From assembly GCF_902806455.1 (NCBI RefSeq), contig NZ_CADCWQ010000001.1, positions 1,612,001-1,676,000 on the forward strand: DNA of 64,000 bases. Reading direction: 5' to 3'. Within the stretch, counting starts at the first letter, position 1. Every line of letters starts with the position of its first letter. The notes under the pieces are model-generated. The model was not told where the DNA came from. It saw only the letters and a program-made list of their open reading frames with translations, and did no database searches. Of this stretch, positions 54,857-64,000 are shown in pieces. Origin of the DNA: Virgibacillus doumboii (GTDB lineage: Bacteria > Bacillota > Bacilli > Bacillales > Amphibacillaceae). A program made the translations under genes and the position numbers.

Positions 54857-56161
54857 ATGAGGATGTACGATGTCATTGAAAAAAAACGTGATGGTGAAGA
54901 GCTTTCCAAAGAAGAAATCCGTTTTTTTATCAATGGATATACAAATGGGGATATTCCTGATTATCAGGTAAGTGCTTTAATGATGGCAGTATACTTTCAG
55001 GATATGACGGAAGCCGAACGTGCGGAATTGACCACGGCAATGGTGGAATCGGGAGACCAAATTGATCTGTCCGCCATTTCCGGGATAAAGGTTGACAAAC
55101 ATTCTACAGGTGGTGTTGGGGATACCACGACGCTGATCCTTGCACCTTTAGTTGCTTCTGTTGGAGTCCCGGTGGCAAAAATGAGCGGAAGAGGCTTGGG
55201 ACACACAGGTGGAACCATTGACAAATTAGAATCAGTTCCAGGATTTCATGTCGGAATATCCAGTGACGAATTTGTTGATCTTGTCAATACGAACAAAGCA
55301 GCAGTCGTTGGTCAGACAGGAAATTTAACACCAGCTGATAAAAAATTATACAGTCTCAGGGATGTAACTGCTACGGTAAATTCGATTCCGCTGATTGCGA
55401 GTTCCATCATGAGCAAAAAAATAGCTTCCGGTGCAGACGCAATCGTTCTGGATGTTAAGACAGGTGCCGGAGCTTTCATGAAACAATATGATGAAGCCAA
55501 AGAACTGGCTGAAGCAATGGTATCAATCGGCAACCGGGTTGGCAGGAATACGATGGCAGTTATTTCAGATATGAGTCAACCTTTAGGGAAGGCGATCGGA
55601 AATGCATTGGAAGTAAAGGAAGCAATTGATACGCTAAAAGGTAACGGTCCGGAAGACTTGACAGAACTTTGCTTAACACTTGGCAGTCAAATGGTTCTGC
55701 TGGCAAACAAAGCTGATTCGCTTGATGAAGCACGAACGCTTTTATCCAATAATCTCAACAACGGGAAAGCATTTAACCAGTTTAAATTATTTCTTGAATC
55801 ACAGGGTGGCGATTCCAGTGTAGCTGATAATCCGGAATCATTGCCACAGGCTGCATATAAAATTGATTTAAAAGCTAAATATTCCGGGACTGTTTCTGAA
55901 ATGGTAGCGGATGATATTGGTACAGCAGCAATGATGCTTGGGGCCGGCAGAGCGACAAAAGAATCAAAGATTGATCTTGCTGTAGGAATTGTTCTCCATA
56001 AAAAAATTGGAGATACGGTGACTGAAGGAAATCCCTTACTTACAATATACTCCAATCAGGAAAATGTTGAAGATGTAAAAGAAAAACTGCATGCGAGCAT
56101 AACAGTTTCAGAAGACACAGTTGAACGCCCGCAACTGATATATGATACTGTTACAAAGTAG
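54857..56161 (+). CDS. pdp: Pyrimidine-nucleoside phosphorylase
   Basis: A 434-residue enzyme splitting uridine and thymidine. The phosphate-binding motif [16 protein letters not shown] (about residue 80) and the signature [16 protein letters not shown] (about 112) are perfect. The C-terminal biotinyl-like domain is present ([15 protein letters not shown]). AAAGGTG lies 6 bp before the ATG at 54857; the frame extends to 54839 without a good site. It is the last gene of the deoB-punA-pdp set. B. subtilis keeps pdp elsewhere, so this clustering is a lineage feature. Confidence 0.93.
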   Translation: MRMYDVIEKKRDGEELSKEEIRFFINGYTNGDIPDYQVSALMMAVYFQDMTEAERAELTTAMVESGDQIDLSAISGIKVDKHSTGGVGDTTTLILAPLVASVGVPVAKMSGRGLGHTGGTIDKLESVPGFHVGISSDEFVDLVNTNKAAVVGQTGNLTPADKKLYSLRDVTATVNSIPLIASSIMSKKIASGADAIVLDVKTGAGAFMKQYDEAKELAEAMVSIGNRVGRNTMAVISDMSQPLGKAIGNALEVKEAIDTLKGNGPEDLTELCLTLGSQMVLLANKADSLDEARTLLSNNLNNGKAFNQFKLFLESQGGDSSVADNPESLPQAAYKIDLKAKYSGTVSEMVADDIGTAAMMLGAGRATKESKIDLAVGIVLHKKIGDTVTEGNPLLTIYSNQENVEDVKEKLHASITVSEDTVERPQLIYDTVTK

Positions 56162-56212
56162 TAGACTGTTTTGTGGAGATTCATATTAGCAAAACAATAA
56201 AACACTACAAAG

Positions 56213-56236
56213 CGCACAAATTATTGTGCGTTTTTT
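56213..56236 (+). terminator. Rho-independent terminator after pdp
   Basis: CGCACAA (56213-56219) pairs with TTGTGCG (56224-56230), followed by six T. Confidence 0.85.
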
Positions 56237-56329
56237 ATTTGGACTTTTTCCTTTGGAAGCCAACTTTTAAAGTATAAATAGGATGAAATTGTCAATCCTA
56301 TAAGTATATTGTATGTTGGAGGTAAAACG

Positions 56330-57505
56330 ATGAAAAAATTTGTTTTAATGGCTAGCATTATATTCTCTATTCTACTGGCATCTACCAGTTCGATCTATGG
56401 GGAGGAAAAGGATGATAAGAAGGAACAGGAATTGAATCTGGCTGAGGACGCCAAATCTGCTATACTTATTGAACGTGATACAGGAAAAATACTTTATAAC
56501 AAAAATGCTCATGAAAAACTCCCCCCGGCAAGCATGACAAAAGTTATGACACTATTACTCATCATGGAAGCACTCGATGAAGGAAAGATCAAAAAAAGTG
56601 AAATGATCCGTGTCAGTGATCGTGCCGCTTCGATGGGAGGCTCCCAGATTTTTTTAGAATCCGGTGAGGAAATGAGTGTTAATGATCTGTTAAAAGGTGT
56701 TGCGATAGCGTCAGGAAACGATGCAAGTGTTGCACTTGCCGAGCGAATTGCCGGCAGTGAGGAAGCATTTGTCAAGAAAATGAACGAAAAAGCTAAAGAA
56801 TTAGGCCTTGAAAATACAAAGTTTCAAAATTCAACGGGGCTGCCTGCCGAAAATCATTACAGTACCGTATATGATATGGCGGTTATGGCAAAAGAATTAT
56901 TAAAATACGAAACTATAACGGAGTATACTTCGATTTATGAAGATTATTTAAGAAAAGGCGAGGAAAATGAATTCTGGTTAGTAAATACGAATAAATTGGT
57001 TAAATTCTATGCAGGTGTTGACGGGCTAAAAACGGGTTATACAAATGAAGCCAAGTACTGCCTGACTGCGACAGCGGAAAAAAATAATATGCGGGTAATT
57101 TCGGTGGTTATGGGTGCAGACACGATGAAGAAAAGGAATGCGGCGGTAACGCAAATGCTGGATTACGCATTTAACCATTTTGAAACAAAAAATTTATACA
57201 AAAAAGGTGAGACGATTACAAAACTGCAGTTACTGAAAGCTGAAGAAAATGACGTTAATGTTGTAGCATCCGAGTCAGTAAGCACCATTCATAAAAAAGG
57301 AGAATCCAATGGGAACGTCAAGGCATCTGTAGAGCTCAGGGACAATTTTAATCTGCCGTTGGATCGTGGAGAACAAGTTGGTGAACTGGTGGTAAAAAGC
57401 GATGGTAAAGTAGTGTCGAAAACGCCGTTGATTATCGATCATGAAGTAAAACCAGCATCATATTTCACATTATTCAAGAGGACTATGCAAAATATGGTGA
57501 AATAA
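56330..57505 (+). CDS. dacF: D-alanyl-D-alanine carboxypeptidase DacF
   Basis: A 391-residue low-molecular-mass PBP expressed in the forespore in Bacillus and modifying spore cortex crosslinking. A signal peptide (MKKFVLMASIIFSILLASTSS) is followed by the serine active site SMTK (PPASMTKVMT, about residue 65), SGN (AIASGNDASVAL) and KTG (GLKTGYTNEAKYC). The C-terminal PBP5-like domain is complete. GGAGG precedes the ATG at 56330. It lies just before the spoIIA operon as in Bacillus. No confident sigma-F promoter was found. Confidence 0.92.
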   Translation: MKKFVLMASIIFSILLASTSSIYGEEKDDKKEQELNLAEDAKSAILIERDTGKILYNKNAHEKLPPASMTKVMTLLLIMEALDEGKIKKSEMIRVSDRAASMGGSQIFLESGEEMSVNDLLKGVAIASGNDASVALAERIAGSEEAFVKKMNEKAKELGLENTKFQNSTGLPAENHYSTVYDMAVMAKELLKYETITEYTSIYEDYLRKGEENEFWLVNTNKLVKFYAGVDGLKTGYTNEAKYCLTATAEKNNMRVISVVMGADTMKKRNAAVTQMLDYAFNHFETKNLYKKGETITKLQLLKAEENDVNVVASESVSTIHKKGESNGNVKASVELRDNFNLPLDRGEQVGELVVKSDGKVVSKTPLIIDHEVKPASYFTLFKRTMQNMVK

Positions 57506-57553
57506 CATCTTTTACTTCTAAAAACAACGAAATGCTTCTACTTTTGTCATAGA

Positions 57554-57583
57554 GCAGGAATTGACCCGCTTAATAGCGAAAAA
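57554..57583 (+). promoter_or_regulatory. Sigma-H promoter of the spoIIA operon
   Basis: GCAGGAATT (57554-57562) fits the -35 RnAGGAwWW, and AGCGAAAAA (57575-57583) fits the -10 RnnGAAww, with a 12-bp spacer. It lies 34 bp before spoIIAA, where Bacillus has its sigma-H promoter. Confidence 0.75.
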
Positions 57584-57617
57584 GTAGCTTACAACGAAAT
57601 TGTAAGGAGGAAATGTA

Positions 57618-57971
57618 ATGGGTCTTTCTACTATGTTTGAAGTTAAAAAAGATGTACTAGTCGTAAGAATATCCGGCGAATTAGATCATCATGAAGCAGA
57701 AGCATTGCGGGATAAGTGGAAGGAAATGATGTATAATAATCCCATAAAACATGTTATTTTGAATCTTGAGGATGTTTCATTTATGGATAGTTCAGGATTA
57801 GGTGTTGTGTTGGGCAGGTATAAAGAAGTATTACAGTTGGGTGGCGAAATGGTAGTTTGTTCCGTTTCTGCACCAGTGAGGCGACTGTTTGAAATGTCTG
57901 GTCTATTTAAAATTGTACGGTTGGAGGAGAATGAAGAACATGCGTTATTTACGTTGGGGGTGGCTTCATGA
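57618..57971 (+). CDS. spoIIAA: Anti-sigma F factor antagonist
   Basis: A 117-residue STAS-domain protein that releases sigma F by binding SpoIIAB. The phosphorylatable serine is in [14 protein letters not shown] (about residue 57). The C-terminal [16 protein letters not shown] is typical. AAGGAGG precedes the ATG. The stop overlaps the spoIIAB start by 4 bp, so products are made in fixed ratio. Confidence 0.95.
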   Translation: MGLSTMFEVKKDVLVVRISGELDHHEAEALRDKWKEMMYNNPIKHVILNLEDVSFMDSSGLGVVLGRYKEVLQLGGEMVVCSVSAPVRRLFEMSGLFKIVRLEENEEHALFTLGVAS

Positions 57972-58408
57972 AAAATGAAATGTTTGTAGAGTTTGCCAGT
58001 GTGAGCGAAAATGAATCATTCGCCCGGGTTGCAGTTGGATCATTTGTTGCCCAACTGGATCCAACAATGGATGAATTAACCGAAATTAAAACAGTAGTTT
58101 CAGAAGCAGTAACAAATGCCATAATTCATGGATATAACAATGAACCAAGTCATCATATCTCGATATCCTGTATATTGCATGATGGTGAAGTGGAACTGAC
58201 AATCAAAGATAATGGTATTGGCATTGGAGACGTGGACGAGGCCAGACAACCGTTGTATACATCAAAACCGGAGATGGAAAGGTCCGGCATGGGATTTACA
58301 ATCATCGAAAATTTTATGGATTCCATAGAAGTTATATCCTCCCCCGGTAATGGGACAACCGTAAATATGACAAAACAATTATCAAAAAGTAAAACGGTAA
58401 GTAAATAG
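57968..58408 (+). CDS. spoIIAB: Anti-sigma F factor (serine kinase)
   Basis: A 146-residue GHKL-type kinase that holds sigma F inactive and phosphorylates SpoIIAA. The N-box is [13 protein letters not shown] (about residue 40), the G1 box is KDNGIGIGD (about 80), and the G2-like segment is [15 protein letters not shown]. It overlaps spoIIAA by 4 bp and ends 8 bp before sigF. Confidence 0.95.
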   Translation: MKNEMFVEFASVSENESFARVAVGSFVAQLDPTMDELTEIKTVVSEAVTNAIIHGYNNEPSHHISISCILHDGEVELTIKDNGIGIGDVDEARQPLYTSKPEMERSGMGFTIIENFMDSIEVISSPGNGTTVNMTKQLSKSKTVSK

Positions 58409-58416
58409 GGATGCCT

Positions 58417-59172
58417 ATGGATGTAAATGTTAAACATGATAATCGTAAAGACTCATTGTCGGATGAACAGGTGAAGGAATATATCCATCGAAGTCAGCAA
58501 GGTGATCAGGATGCACGGGACATCCTTGTTGAAAAAAATGTCCGACTCGTATGGTCAGTTGTTCAACGATTTATAAATCGGGGGTATGATCCGGATGATT
58601 TATTTCAAATAGGCAGCATTGGACTAATCAAATCGATAGACAAATTTGACTTATCCTACGATGTCAGGTTTTCCACGTATGCGGTACCAATGATTATTGG
58701 AGAAATACAGCGATTTATTCGGGATGATGGAAGTGTTAAAGTAAGTCGGTCACTTAAAGAAATCGGAAATAAAATCCGCAAAAAAAGAGATGAGTTAACA
58801 AAGAAAATGGGCAGATCACCGACAGTACATGAAATTGCTGAAGCTCTTGACATTACATCAGAGGAAGTGGTTCATGCTGAAGATGCTGCAAAATCACCAC
58901 ATTCAATCCATGAAACTGTATTTGAGAATGACGGTGATCCAATCACATTACTGGATCAGATTGCCGAGCAGGACACGAAATGGTTTGATAAATTGACATT
59001 GCAGGAAGCAATAAGGAGATTGAATGAAAGGGAACGGCTAATTGTTTATTTGCGGTATTACAAAGATAAAACGCAATCCGAAGTAGCTGAGAGACTAGGA
59101 ATCTCTCAGGTTCAAGTCTCAAGGCTTGAGAAAAAGATATTGCGTGAAATGAAAATTAATATGAACCAATGA
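58417..59172 (+). CDS. sigF: RNA polymerase sigma-F factor
   Basis: A 251-residue sigma-70-family factor that starts forespore-specific transcription. Region 2 (RLVWSVVQRFINRGYDPDDLFQIGSIGLIKSIDKF), region 3 (MGRSPTVHEIAEALDI) and region 4 (KTQSEVAERLGISQVQVSRLEKKIL) are all present. Start 58417 is spaced 6 bp from AGGG; ATG 58411 is too near. The gene ends the spoIIA operon. Confidence 0.95.
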   Translation: MDVNVKHDNRKDSLSDEQVKEYIHRSQQGDQDARDILVEKNVRLVWSVVQRFINRGYDPDDLFQIGSIGLIKSIDKFDLSYDVRFSTYAVPMIIGEIQRFIRDDGSVKVSRSLKEIGNKIRKKRDELTKKMGRSPTVHEIAEALDITSEEVVHAEDAAKSPHSIHETVFENDGDPITLLDQIAEQDTKWFDKLTLQEAIRRLNERERLIVYLRYYKDKTQSEVAERLGISQVQVSRLEKKILREMKINMNQ

Positions 59173-59202
59173 AAAATCACCACACTTTTGTGGTGATTTT
59201 TT
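59173..59202 (+). terminator. Rho-independent terminator after sigF
   Basis: AAAATCACCACA (59173-59184) pairs with TGTGGTGATTTT (59189-59200), a perfect 12-bp stem followed by TT. It separates spoIIA from the spoVA genes. Confidence 0.88.
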
Positions 59203-59269
59203 CTGTGATAATTGATGAACTTTTAACAAATACTATGTTATATATCACATGGAAGAGGATGATATCCGC

Positions 59270-59890
59270 ATGTCACAAATTGTTTATTTGCGCATGAAAA
59301 AAAATGTGGAAATGACGTATTTAAAAGAGGTTCATTTAAAGGATATTGCATACATTTCGACCTCCTCCTCCCAGCTTAAGAGAAAATTGGAAAAAACTCC
59401 TGTATATCGTGTGACCAAAAAAGATCGTAATATCGTAATCATTGACAGTTTTTTAGTGATTGATCATTTAAGTCAAGAACATGAGAACCTGGAATTTCAA
59501 CTTGTGGGTCCGACACATACCATCATTCGGATTAAAAAACATAAAAAACCTCCAAATAAAATGATAGTGGTTATCGTTTGGCTGCTTCTTTTCATTGGCA
59601 CTGGGATGACCATAATGAATTTTCATTATGATGTCAGTATGCAGGAAGTTCAACAAAAACTTCACTTTTTACTTACGGGCGAGGAAAACAGGTATCCGTT
59701 ATGGATCCAAATACCATATTCATTCGGTCTTGGTATAGGTATGCTGTTATTCTTCAATCATTGGTTTTCAAAACGATTCAATGAAGAACCAAGCCCCCTG
59801 GAAGTGGAAATATTTAACTACCAGCAGGATCTTGATCAATATGTCGGTTATTATGAGAACAAGCTGAATGATACAAAACCTTTTCATTAG
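59270..59890 (+). CDS. spoVAA: Stage V sporulation protein AA
   Basis: A 206-residue protein, exactly the length of Bacillus SpoVAA. A soluble N-terminal domain (about 1-95) is followed by two transmembrane helices (about 98-118 and 150-170). SpoVA proteins move dipicolinic acid into and out of the spore core. The ATG at 59270 is the choice with AGAGG upstream; 59249 lies before it. The 3' end overlaps spoVAB by 23 bp. Confidence 0.9.
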   Translation: MSQIVYLRMKKNVEMTYLKEVHLKDIAYISTSSSQLKRKLEKTPVYRVTKKDRNIVIIDSFLVIDHLSQEHENLEFQLVGPTHTIIRIKKHKKPPNKMIVVIVWLLLFIGTGMTIMNFHYDVSMQEVQQKLHFLLTGEENRYPLWIQIPYSFGLGIGMLLFFNHWFSKRFNEEPSPLEVEIFNYQQDLDQYVGYYENKLNDTKPFH

Positions 59891-60296
59891 TTTACTGGAA
59901 ATTTTAATAGGATTAGCTGGTGGTTTGGCTGTTGGGGGCGGATTTGTTGCTTTTCTGACAGTTCTAGGTATTATCCCCAGATTGATTCAGCTGAGTCGGA
60001 CTGACCGCTTCCTGCAGGTTTATATTGCCAGTGTTATTTTAGGATCTTTATTTGGGACATACATGTCTTTTGCAGATGTCACATGGGATCAGCCAACTGT
60101 ACTTTTGGTTTTGTGGGGTGTTTTTCACGGCATTTTTAACGGAATGCTCGCTGCCGCATTAACAGAAGTATTGAATGTATTTCCAATTCTTTCGAAAAGA
60201 ATCCGTATGGATGACAAATTGTTATGGTTTTTAATGGCAATCGTATTTGGAAAAATCGCTGGATCGATTTTTCAGTGGACCATTTTTGTAAAGTAA
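59868..60296 (+). CDS. spoVAB: Stage V sporulation protein AB
   Basis: A 142-residue membrane protein with four predicted helices and the conserved GLAGGLAVGGGFVAFLTVLGIIPRL near the N-terminus. It starts within spoVAA. A later charged loop (LSKRIRMDDK) separates the last helices. It matches Bacillus SpoVAB in length and order. Confidence 0.9.
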   Translation: MIQNLFISLLEILIGLAGGLAVGGGFVAFLTVLGIIPRLIQLSRTDRFLQVYIASVILGSLFGTYMSFADVTWDQPTVLLVLWGVFHGIFNGMLAAALTEVLNVFPILSKRIRMDDKLLWFLMAIVFGKIAGSIFQWTIFVK

Positions 60297-60323
60297 GTTT
60301 TAAAAATGAGTGGAGTGTATTTT

Positions 60324-61814
60324 GTGAAAAAAAATCAGCCAAAAAATCCGGTTTACGGAAAGATAGATGACAACGAAGCATACATGAAAGATAAAATTGG
60401 TATTGGTACATCATTTGACCTCGGTTTTCGTGAGCTGGTTATTTTAAAGAAAAAAATCCAAATTTATTATCTTACCGGACTTTGTGATACATCACTTGTC
60501 CAGCAAATTATGAAGAAGATTATAGATATTAATGATAAAGAAAGTAACATGAGGAAAGTACCGGAGATTATAGAAAATCGCCTGGTACATCAGCAAGTTG
60601 ATAAAGCGAAAACATTGGATGAGGCGGTAGACCAGTTATTATCCGGTTTAATCGTCATATTTGTTAATGGTGAAAAATTCGCATTTATTGTTGATGTACG
60701 TAACTATCCTGGTCGTACACCACAGGAGCCTGATACAGAGCATGTTGTTCGGGGTTCCAGAGATGGATATACCGAAAATATCATTGAAAATACTGCTTTA
60801 ACAAGAAGAAGAGTAAGGGATGCCAGGCTCCGTCATGAAATGCTGAAGATTGGTGAACGTTCCAAAACAGATGTCTGTGTTGCCTATTTAAAGGATGTTG
60901 CTGATGATGGGCTTCTCAAGTTAATAAAGGATAGAATAAACGCAATTGAAATTGACGGGATTGCAATGGCCGATAAAACAGTGGAAGAATTTATTATTGA
61001 ACGTAAATGGAATCCGTATCCACTGGTAAGATATACGGAAAGACCTGATGTTGCCGCAACCCATTTATTGGAGGGGCACATCTTATTAATGGTTGATACA
61101 TCACCAAGTATAATTATTTTACCGACAACGTTTTTCCATCATGTTCAGCACGCAGAGGAATTTCGTAACACACCGGCAATTGGAACGTTTATAAGATGGA
61201 CACGATTTTTAGCTATTATGGCTTCGATATTTCTGCTTCCATTATGGTTGCTGTTTGTCCTGGATCCGACTTTGCTGCCAAAGGAATTGGCATTTATCGG
61301 GCCGAAAGAACAGGGGACTATCCCGATAGCGGTACAGATTATTTTAGCTGATTTGGGAGTTGAATTTTTACGAATGGCCGCTATTCATACTCCAACACCA
61401 TTATCAACCGCGATGGGGCTGATTGCCGCAGTTTTAATCGGTCAGATTGCTATTGATGTTGGAATGTTTGGTCCTGAGGTAATTTTATATATAGCTGTAA
61501 GTGCTATCGGGACATATGTTACACCAAGCTATGAATTGAGTGTCGCCAATAAAATAATCCGATTTTCGCTGGTAATTATAACAGGTTTATTTGGGATGGT
61601 TGGATTTACAGTCGGGGTAACCCTATTCATTTTATTCCTGATTCGAATAAGGTCAATGCGAACACCATATTTATGGCCGTTTATCCCATTTAACCCAAAT
61701 GCAATGGTGCAAATTCTTCTTCGTGTTCCAATACCATTATCTAACGAGCGCCCAAGTATAGTTCATCCAAGAAACAATTACCGTCAGCCGATTGTAAAGA
61801 AAGAACGCCACTAA
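60324..61814 (+). CDS. spoVAF: Stage V sporulation protein AF (GerA-family)
   Basis: A 496-residue membrane protein paralogous to GerAA germinant receptor subunits. A large soluble N-terminus (about 1-290; PGRTPQEPDTEHVVRGSRDGYTEN is the family signature) is followed by five transmembrane helices. The GTG at 60324 has TGGAG 7-8 bp upstream; ATG 60306 has no site. Normally spoVAC, AD and AE lie between spoVAB and spoVAF; here they are missing and spoVAF follows spoVAB directly. Confidence 0.9.
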   Translation: MKKNQPKNPVYGKIDDNEAYMKDKIGIGTSFDLGFRELVILKKKIQIYYLTGLCDTSLVQQIMKKIIDINDKESNMRKVPEIIENRLVHQQVDKAKTLDEAVDQLLSGLIVIFVNGEKFAFIVDVRNYPGRTPQEPDTEHVVRGSRDGYTENIIENTALTRRRVRDARLRHEMLKIGERSKTDVCVAYLKDVADDGLLKLIKDRINAIEIDGIAMADKTVEEFIIERKWNPYPLVRYTERPDVAATHLLEGHILLMVDTSPSIIILPTTFFHHVQHAEEFRNTPAIGTFIRWTRFLAIMASIFLLPLWLLFVLDPTLLPKELAFIGPKEQGTIPIAVQIILADLGVEFLRMAAIHTPTPLSTAMGLIAAVLIGQIAIDVGMFGPEVILYIAVSAIGTYVTPSYELSVANKIIRFSLVIITGLFGMVGFTVGVTLFILFLIRIRSMRTPYLWPFIPFNPNAMVQILLRVPIPLSNERPSIVHPRNNYRQPIVKKERH

Positions 61815-61830
61815 AGGCGTTCTTTCCTCT
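61800..61830 (+). terminator. Rho-independent terminator after spoVAF
   Basis: AAAGAACGCC (61800-61809) pairs with GGCGTTCTTT (61816-61825), followed by CCTCTTTTG. It includes the spoVAF stop codon and separates the operon from lysA. Confidence 0.75.
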
Positions 61831-61908
61831 TTTGTTTTTAACATTCTTGTGATAAAGTATTTTTATTATTCAAAGCAACAGTTTAAGCAGCAATGGGGGG
61901 AAATGAAT

Positions 61909-63216
61909 ATGATAATAGATAATCATCCATTTGAAATAAATAAGCAAGGGCATTTGGAAATAGGCGGGATTGACTCCATTGAACTTGCAAAAAAATATGG
62001 CACTCCACTATATGTGTATGATGTTTCGCTCATACGTGAAAATTGCCGTAAATTTGTCGATACGTTTAAAGACTTAGGTGTAAAGGCACAAGTGGCTTAC
62101 GCAAGCAAAGCTTTCTCATCTATTGCAATGCTGCAGGTTGTTAAACAGGAAAAGCTAAGTCTGGACGTTGTCTCCCAGGGCGAGCTGTATACCGCTTTAC
62201 AGGCAAACTTTCCACCAGAAAAAATTCACATGCACGGAAATAACAAAAGTATTGATGAACTAACGATGGCTATAGAGTACGAAGTTGGTTGTATTGTAGT
62301 TGATAATTTTTATGAGGTCGAGTTAATAAGTAGTTTATTGAATAAATATAATAAGACAATAAATGTCCTCATGCGGGTAACACCTGGGGTTCATTCGAAA
62401 ACACATCATTATATAATGACAGGAAATGAAGATTCAAAGTTTGGGTTTAATTTGCATAATGGGCAAGCTGATAAAGCATTTCAGAAATTGTATAATCATG
62501 ATAGGATTCATTTCAAGGGATTGCATTGTCATATAGGTTCACAGATTTTTGAGACGGATGGATTTATGCAAACCGCAGAAATGCTATTCAAAAAGCTTCA
62601 GGAATGGAAGTCAATGTACAACTATTCCCCTGAAGTCCTTAATTTTGGCGGGGGATTTGGTATTCGGTATACAAAAGATGATAAGCCGCTCACCTTTTCC
62701 ACATATGTAGAAGAACTGGTAGCTACCGTTAAAAAACATACAGCAGTACTTGATATACCAGCACCTGAAATTTGGATTGAGCCAGGACGGGCGATAGCAG
62801 GAAATGCCGGGTTAACATTATATACGGTTGGTTCTATGAAAGACATTCCCGGGGTCCGTAAATATATTTCGGTTGATGGAGGAATGACTGATAATCTACG
62901 ACCGGCCCTTTATCAGGCAAAATACGAGGGTGTGTTGGCGAACAAAGCCTCACAGCCAGCAGAAGATTTGGTTTCTGTTGCAGGAAAATGCTGCGAATCG
63001 GGTGACATGCTTATCTGGGATCTTCCATTACCAGCTGTTGAAAACAGTGATATACTGGCTGTGTTTTCAACTGGTGCATATGGATACTCAATGGCAAATC
63101 ACTATAATCGATTCCCAAATCCTGCAGTCGTTTTTGTGGAGAACGGCCAGGATAAATTGGTTGTTCAGCGGGAGAGTTTTCGCGATGTCGTTCAAAACGA
63201 TTTATCGTACGAATAA
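61909..63216 (+). CDS. lysA: Diaminopimelate decarboxylase
   Basis: A 435-residue PLP enzyme, last step of lysine synthesis. The Schiff-base Lys is in VAYASKAFSS (about residue 65), HCHIGSQI is near 205, the glycine-rich phosphate loop is LNFGGGFGIRY (about 243), and the dimer-partner catalytic Cys is in GKCCESGDML (about 362). The ATG at 61909 is 8 bp from GGGGGG. Following spoVAF is the Bacillus order. No lysine riboswitch is apparent. Confidence 0.94.
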   Translation: MIIDNHPFEINKQGHLEIGGIDSIELAKKYGTPLYVYDVSLIRENCRKFVDTFKDLGVKAQVAYASKAFSSIAMLQVVKQEKLSLDVVSQGELYTALQANFPPEKIHMHGNNKSIDELTMAIEYEVGCIVVDNFYEVELISSLLNKYNKTINVLMRVTPGVHSKTHHYIMTGNEDSKFGFNLHNGQADKAFQKLYNHDRIHFKGLHCHIGSQIFETDGFMQTAEMLFKKLQEWKSMYNYSPEVLNFGGGFGIRYTKDDKPLTFSTYVEELVATVKKHTAVLDIPAPEIWIEPGRAIAGNAGLTLYTVGSMKDIPGVRKYISVDGGMTDNLRPALYQAKYEGVLANKASQPAEDLVSVAGKCCESGDMLIWDLPLPAVENSDILAVFSTGAYGYSMANHYNRFPNPAVVFVENGQDKLVVQRESFRDVVQNDLSYE

Positions 63217-63342
63217 AAATGTAACTTGTATTCTTTTAATAGAATGGATAAAATGAATTGATAGACAGTAATTTAATTGCAACAGCCCTTGAAAAAGAGC
63301 TAATAAAAATTGTTTCTTATGAACATAAAAGGAGATGGAATT

Positions 63343-63777
63343 ATGAGCACGGGTTATATATTAATGGAAAATGGTAATAGAATTGAATTTGAACTTTATC
63401 CGAATGAAGCTCCAAATACAGTAGCAAACTTTGAGAAATTAGCGAACAGCAACTTTTATGATGGATTAACCTTTCATCGTGTGATCGATGGCTTTGTCAG
63501 TCAAGGCGGTTGTCCAAACGGAAATGGAACAGGCTCGGCAGGATATACGATAAAATGCGAAACAGAAGGTAATCCGCACAAGCATGCTGAGGGTTCATTA
63601 TCAATGGCACATGCTGGTAAAGATACCGGAAGTTGTCAATTTTTCATTGTACACGAACCACAGCCGCATCTGGATGGTGTTCACACTGTATTCGGCCAGG
63701 TTACATCAGGTATTGAACATGCTAAAGCGATGAAAAACGGGGACGTAATGAAGGAAATAACGATTTATTCAGAGTAA
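63343..63777 (+). CDS. ppiB: Peptidyl-prolyl cis-trans isomerase (cyclophilin B)
   Basis: A 144-residue cytoplasmic cyclophilin. The active site is recognised from [27 protein letters not shown] (about residues 43-70), then [17 protein letters not shown] and [11 protein letters not shown]. No signal peptide. AAAGGAGATGG precedes the ATG at 63343; a longer frame to 63310 lacks a site. Length equals Bacillus PpiB. It is in the same place after lysA as in Bacillus. Confidence 0.93.
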   Translation: MSTGYILMENGNRIEFELYPNEAPNTVANFEKLANSNFYDGLTFHRVIDGFVSQGGCPNGNGTGSAGYTIKCETEGNPHKHAEGSLSMAHAGKDTGSCQFFIVHEPQPHLDGVHTVFGQVTSGIEHAKAMKNGDVMKEITIYSE

Positions 63778-63790
63778 CGGGCCAGCCATT

Positions 63791-64000
63791 ATGGATATTT
63801 ACTTGCTCCTGTATCTTGTAATTATTGCAGCCCCCGTTGGTACATTAATACACGAAACCGGACATGTAATCGGCGCCAGAATGTTTCATGCAGATAATGT
63901 AAAATTATCAATCGGGACAGGAAGAAAGATCAGCAGTTTTTCCTTCCATAAAGTCCGGATAATGATACGTTCGATTTTCTTTATTGGCGGAATGGCATCC
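63791..64000 (+). CDS. M50-like membrane zinc protease, 5' part only
   Basis: Seventy codons run off the window edge. An N-terminal hydrophobic helix (YLLLYLVIIAAPVGTLI) carries the HExxH motif HETGH at residue about 22, followed by VIGARMFHAD, a pattern seen in site-2-protease-like M50 proteins. A second hydrophobic segment begins at residue 61. No strong ribosome binding site precedes the ATG, and the gene begins 13 bp after ppiB, so coupling is possible. The rest of the gene is needed for a firm call. Confidence 0.55.
   Translation, partial: MDIYLLLYLVIIAAPVGTLIHETGHVIGARMFHADNVKLSIGTGRKISSFSFHKVRIMIRSIFFIGGMAS

Noticed and set aside
59203..59269. Sigma-G promoter before spoVAA
   Set aside because: An AATACTA-like -10 can be imagined, but no -35 at the right spacing fits well enough to report.
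61815..61908. Lysine riboswitch before lysA
   Set aside because: The leader is under 100 bp and is mostly the spoVAF terminator; too short for an L-box.

Overview
The window is chromosomal DNA of a low-GC, endospore-forming member of the Bacillaceae, probably a Virgibacillus/Oceanobacillus/Lentibacillus-like organism. The main evidence is gene content and order (bkd operon, yqj-type genes, fur-xerD-deoB-punA-pdp-dacF-spoIIA-spoVA-lysA-ppiB), AGGAGG-type ribosome binding sites, and sporulation genes with a sigma-H promoter. No rRNA, tRNA, CRISPR array or prophage is seen.

Layout. (1) 129-10194: a sigma-54-activated branched-chain keto acid operon (activator, ptb, bcd, buk, lpdV, bkdAA, bkdAB, bkdB) with a textbook -24/-12 promoter and two palindromic repeats that may bind the activator. 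(2) 10285-16112: bacilliredoxin, YqjA-like membrane protein, a Prli42-like small protein, then a propionate branch made of a split methylmalonyl-CoA mutase, a B12-subunit/epimerase fusion and a carboxyltransferase. Branched-chain amino acids can thus be carried through propionyl-CoA to succinyl-CoA. (3) 16113-25422: a mobile-element zone between the yqjD- and yqjE-like genes and just after yqjE. It holds a 2.9 kb ISL3-family unit with perfect 26-bp ends, an 8-bp target duplication and passenger genes; an IS110-family element; and an IS66 element flanked by an unusual 224-bp exact direct duplication. (4) 25305-32136: a MoxR/DUF58/DUF4350/DUF4129 membrane cluster with a convergent DUF95 (SpoIIM-like) gene and an RDD gene.

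(5) 32210-38190: DNA polymerase IV, a decayed PadR regulator behind an intact palindrome, then a three-gene operon: PlsY-like acyltransferase, an acyltransferase-like GNAT/PLP-aminotransferase fusion, and an LtaS-like phosphoglycerol transferase. This is the best candidate here for an undescribed lipid or polymer pathway. (6) 38195-47406: aldehyde dehydrogenase, RNase Z, NamA, GDPD, a RocB-like peptidase, a metallo-beta-lactamase-fold protein, SOS-controlled PolYB and an aldo/keto reductase. (7) 47407-48375: a roughly 1 kb non-coding region packed with palindromic repeats. (8) 48376-64000: nudF, yqxK, spoIIM, fur (with PerR and Fur boxes), yqzK, xerD, nucleoside catabolism (deoB, punA, pdp), dacF, spoIIAA-AB-sigF, a reduced spoVA cluster (AA, AB, AF only), lysA, ppiB and the start of an M50-like membrane protease cut by the window edge.

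Most starts were reset to the ATG/GTG/TTG that follows the Shine-Dalgarno sequence rather than the longest frame. Functional calls rest on recognised motifs and gene order; no database search was possible.
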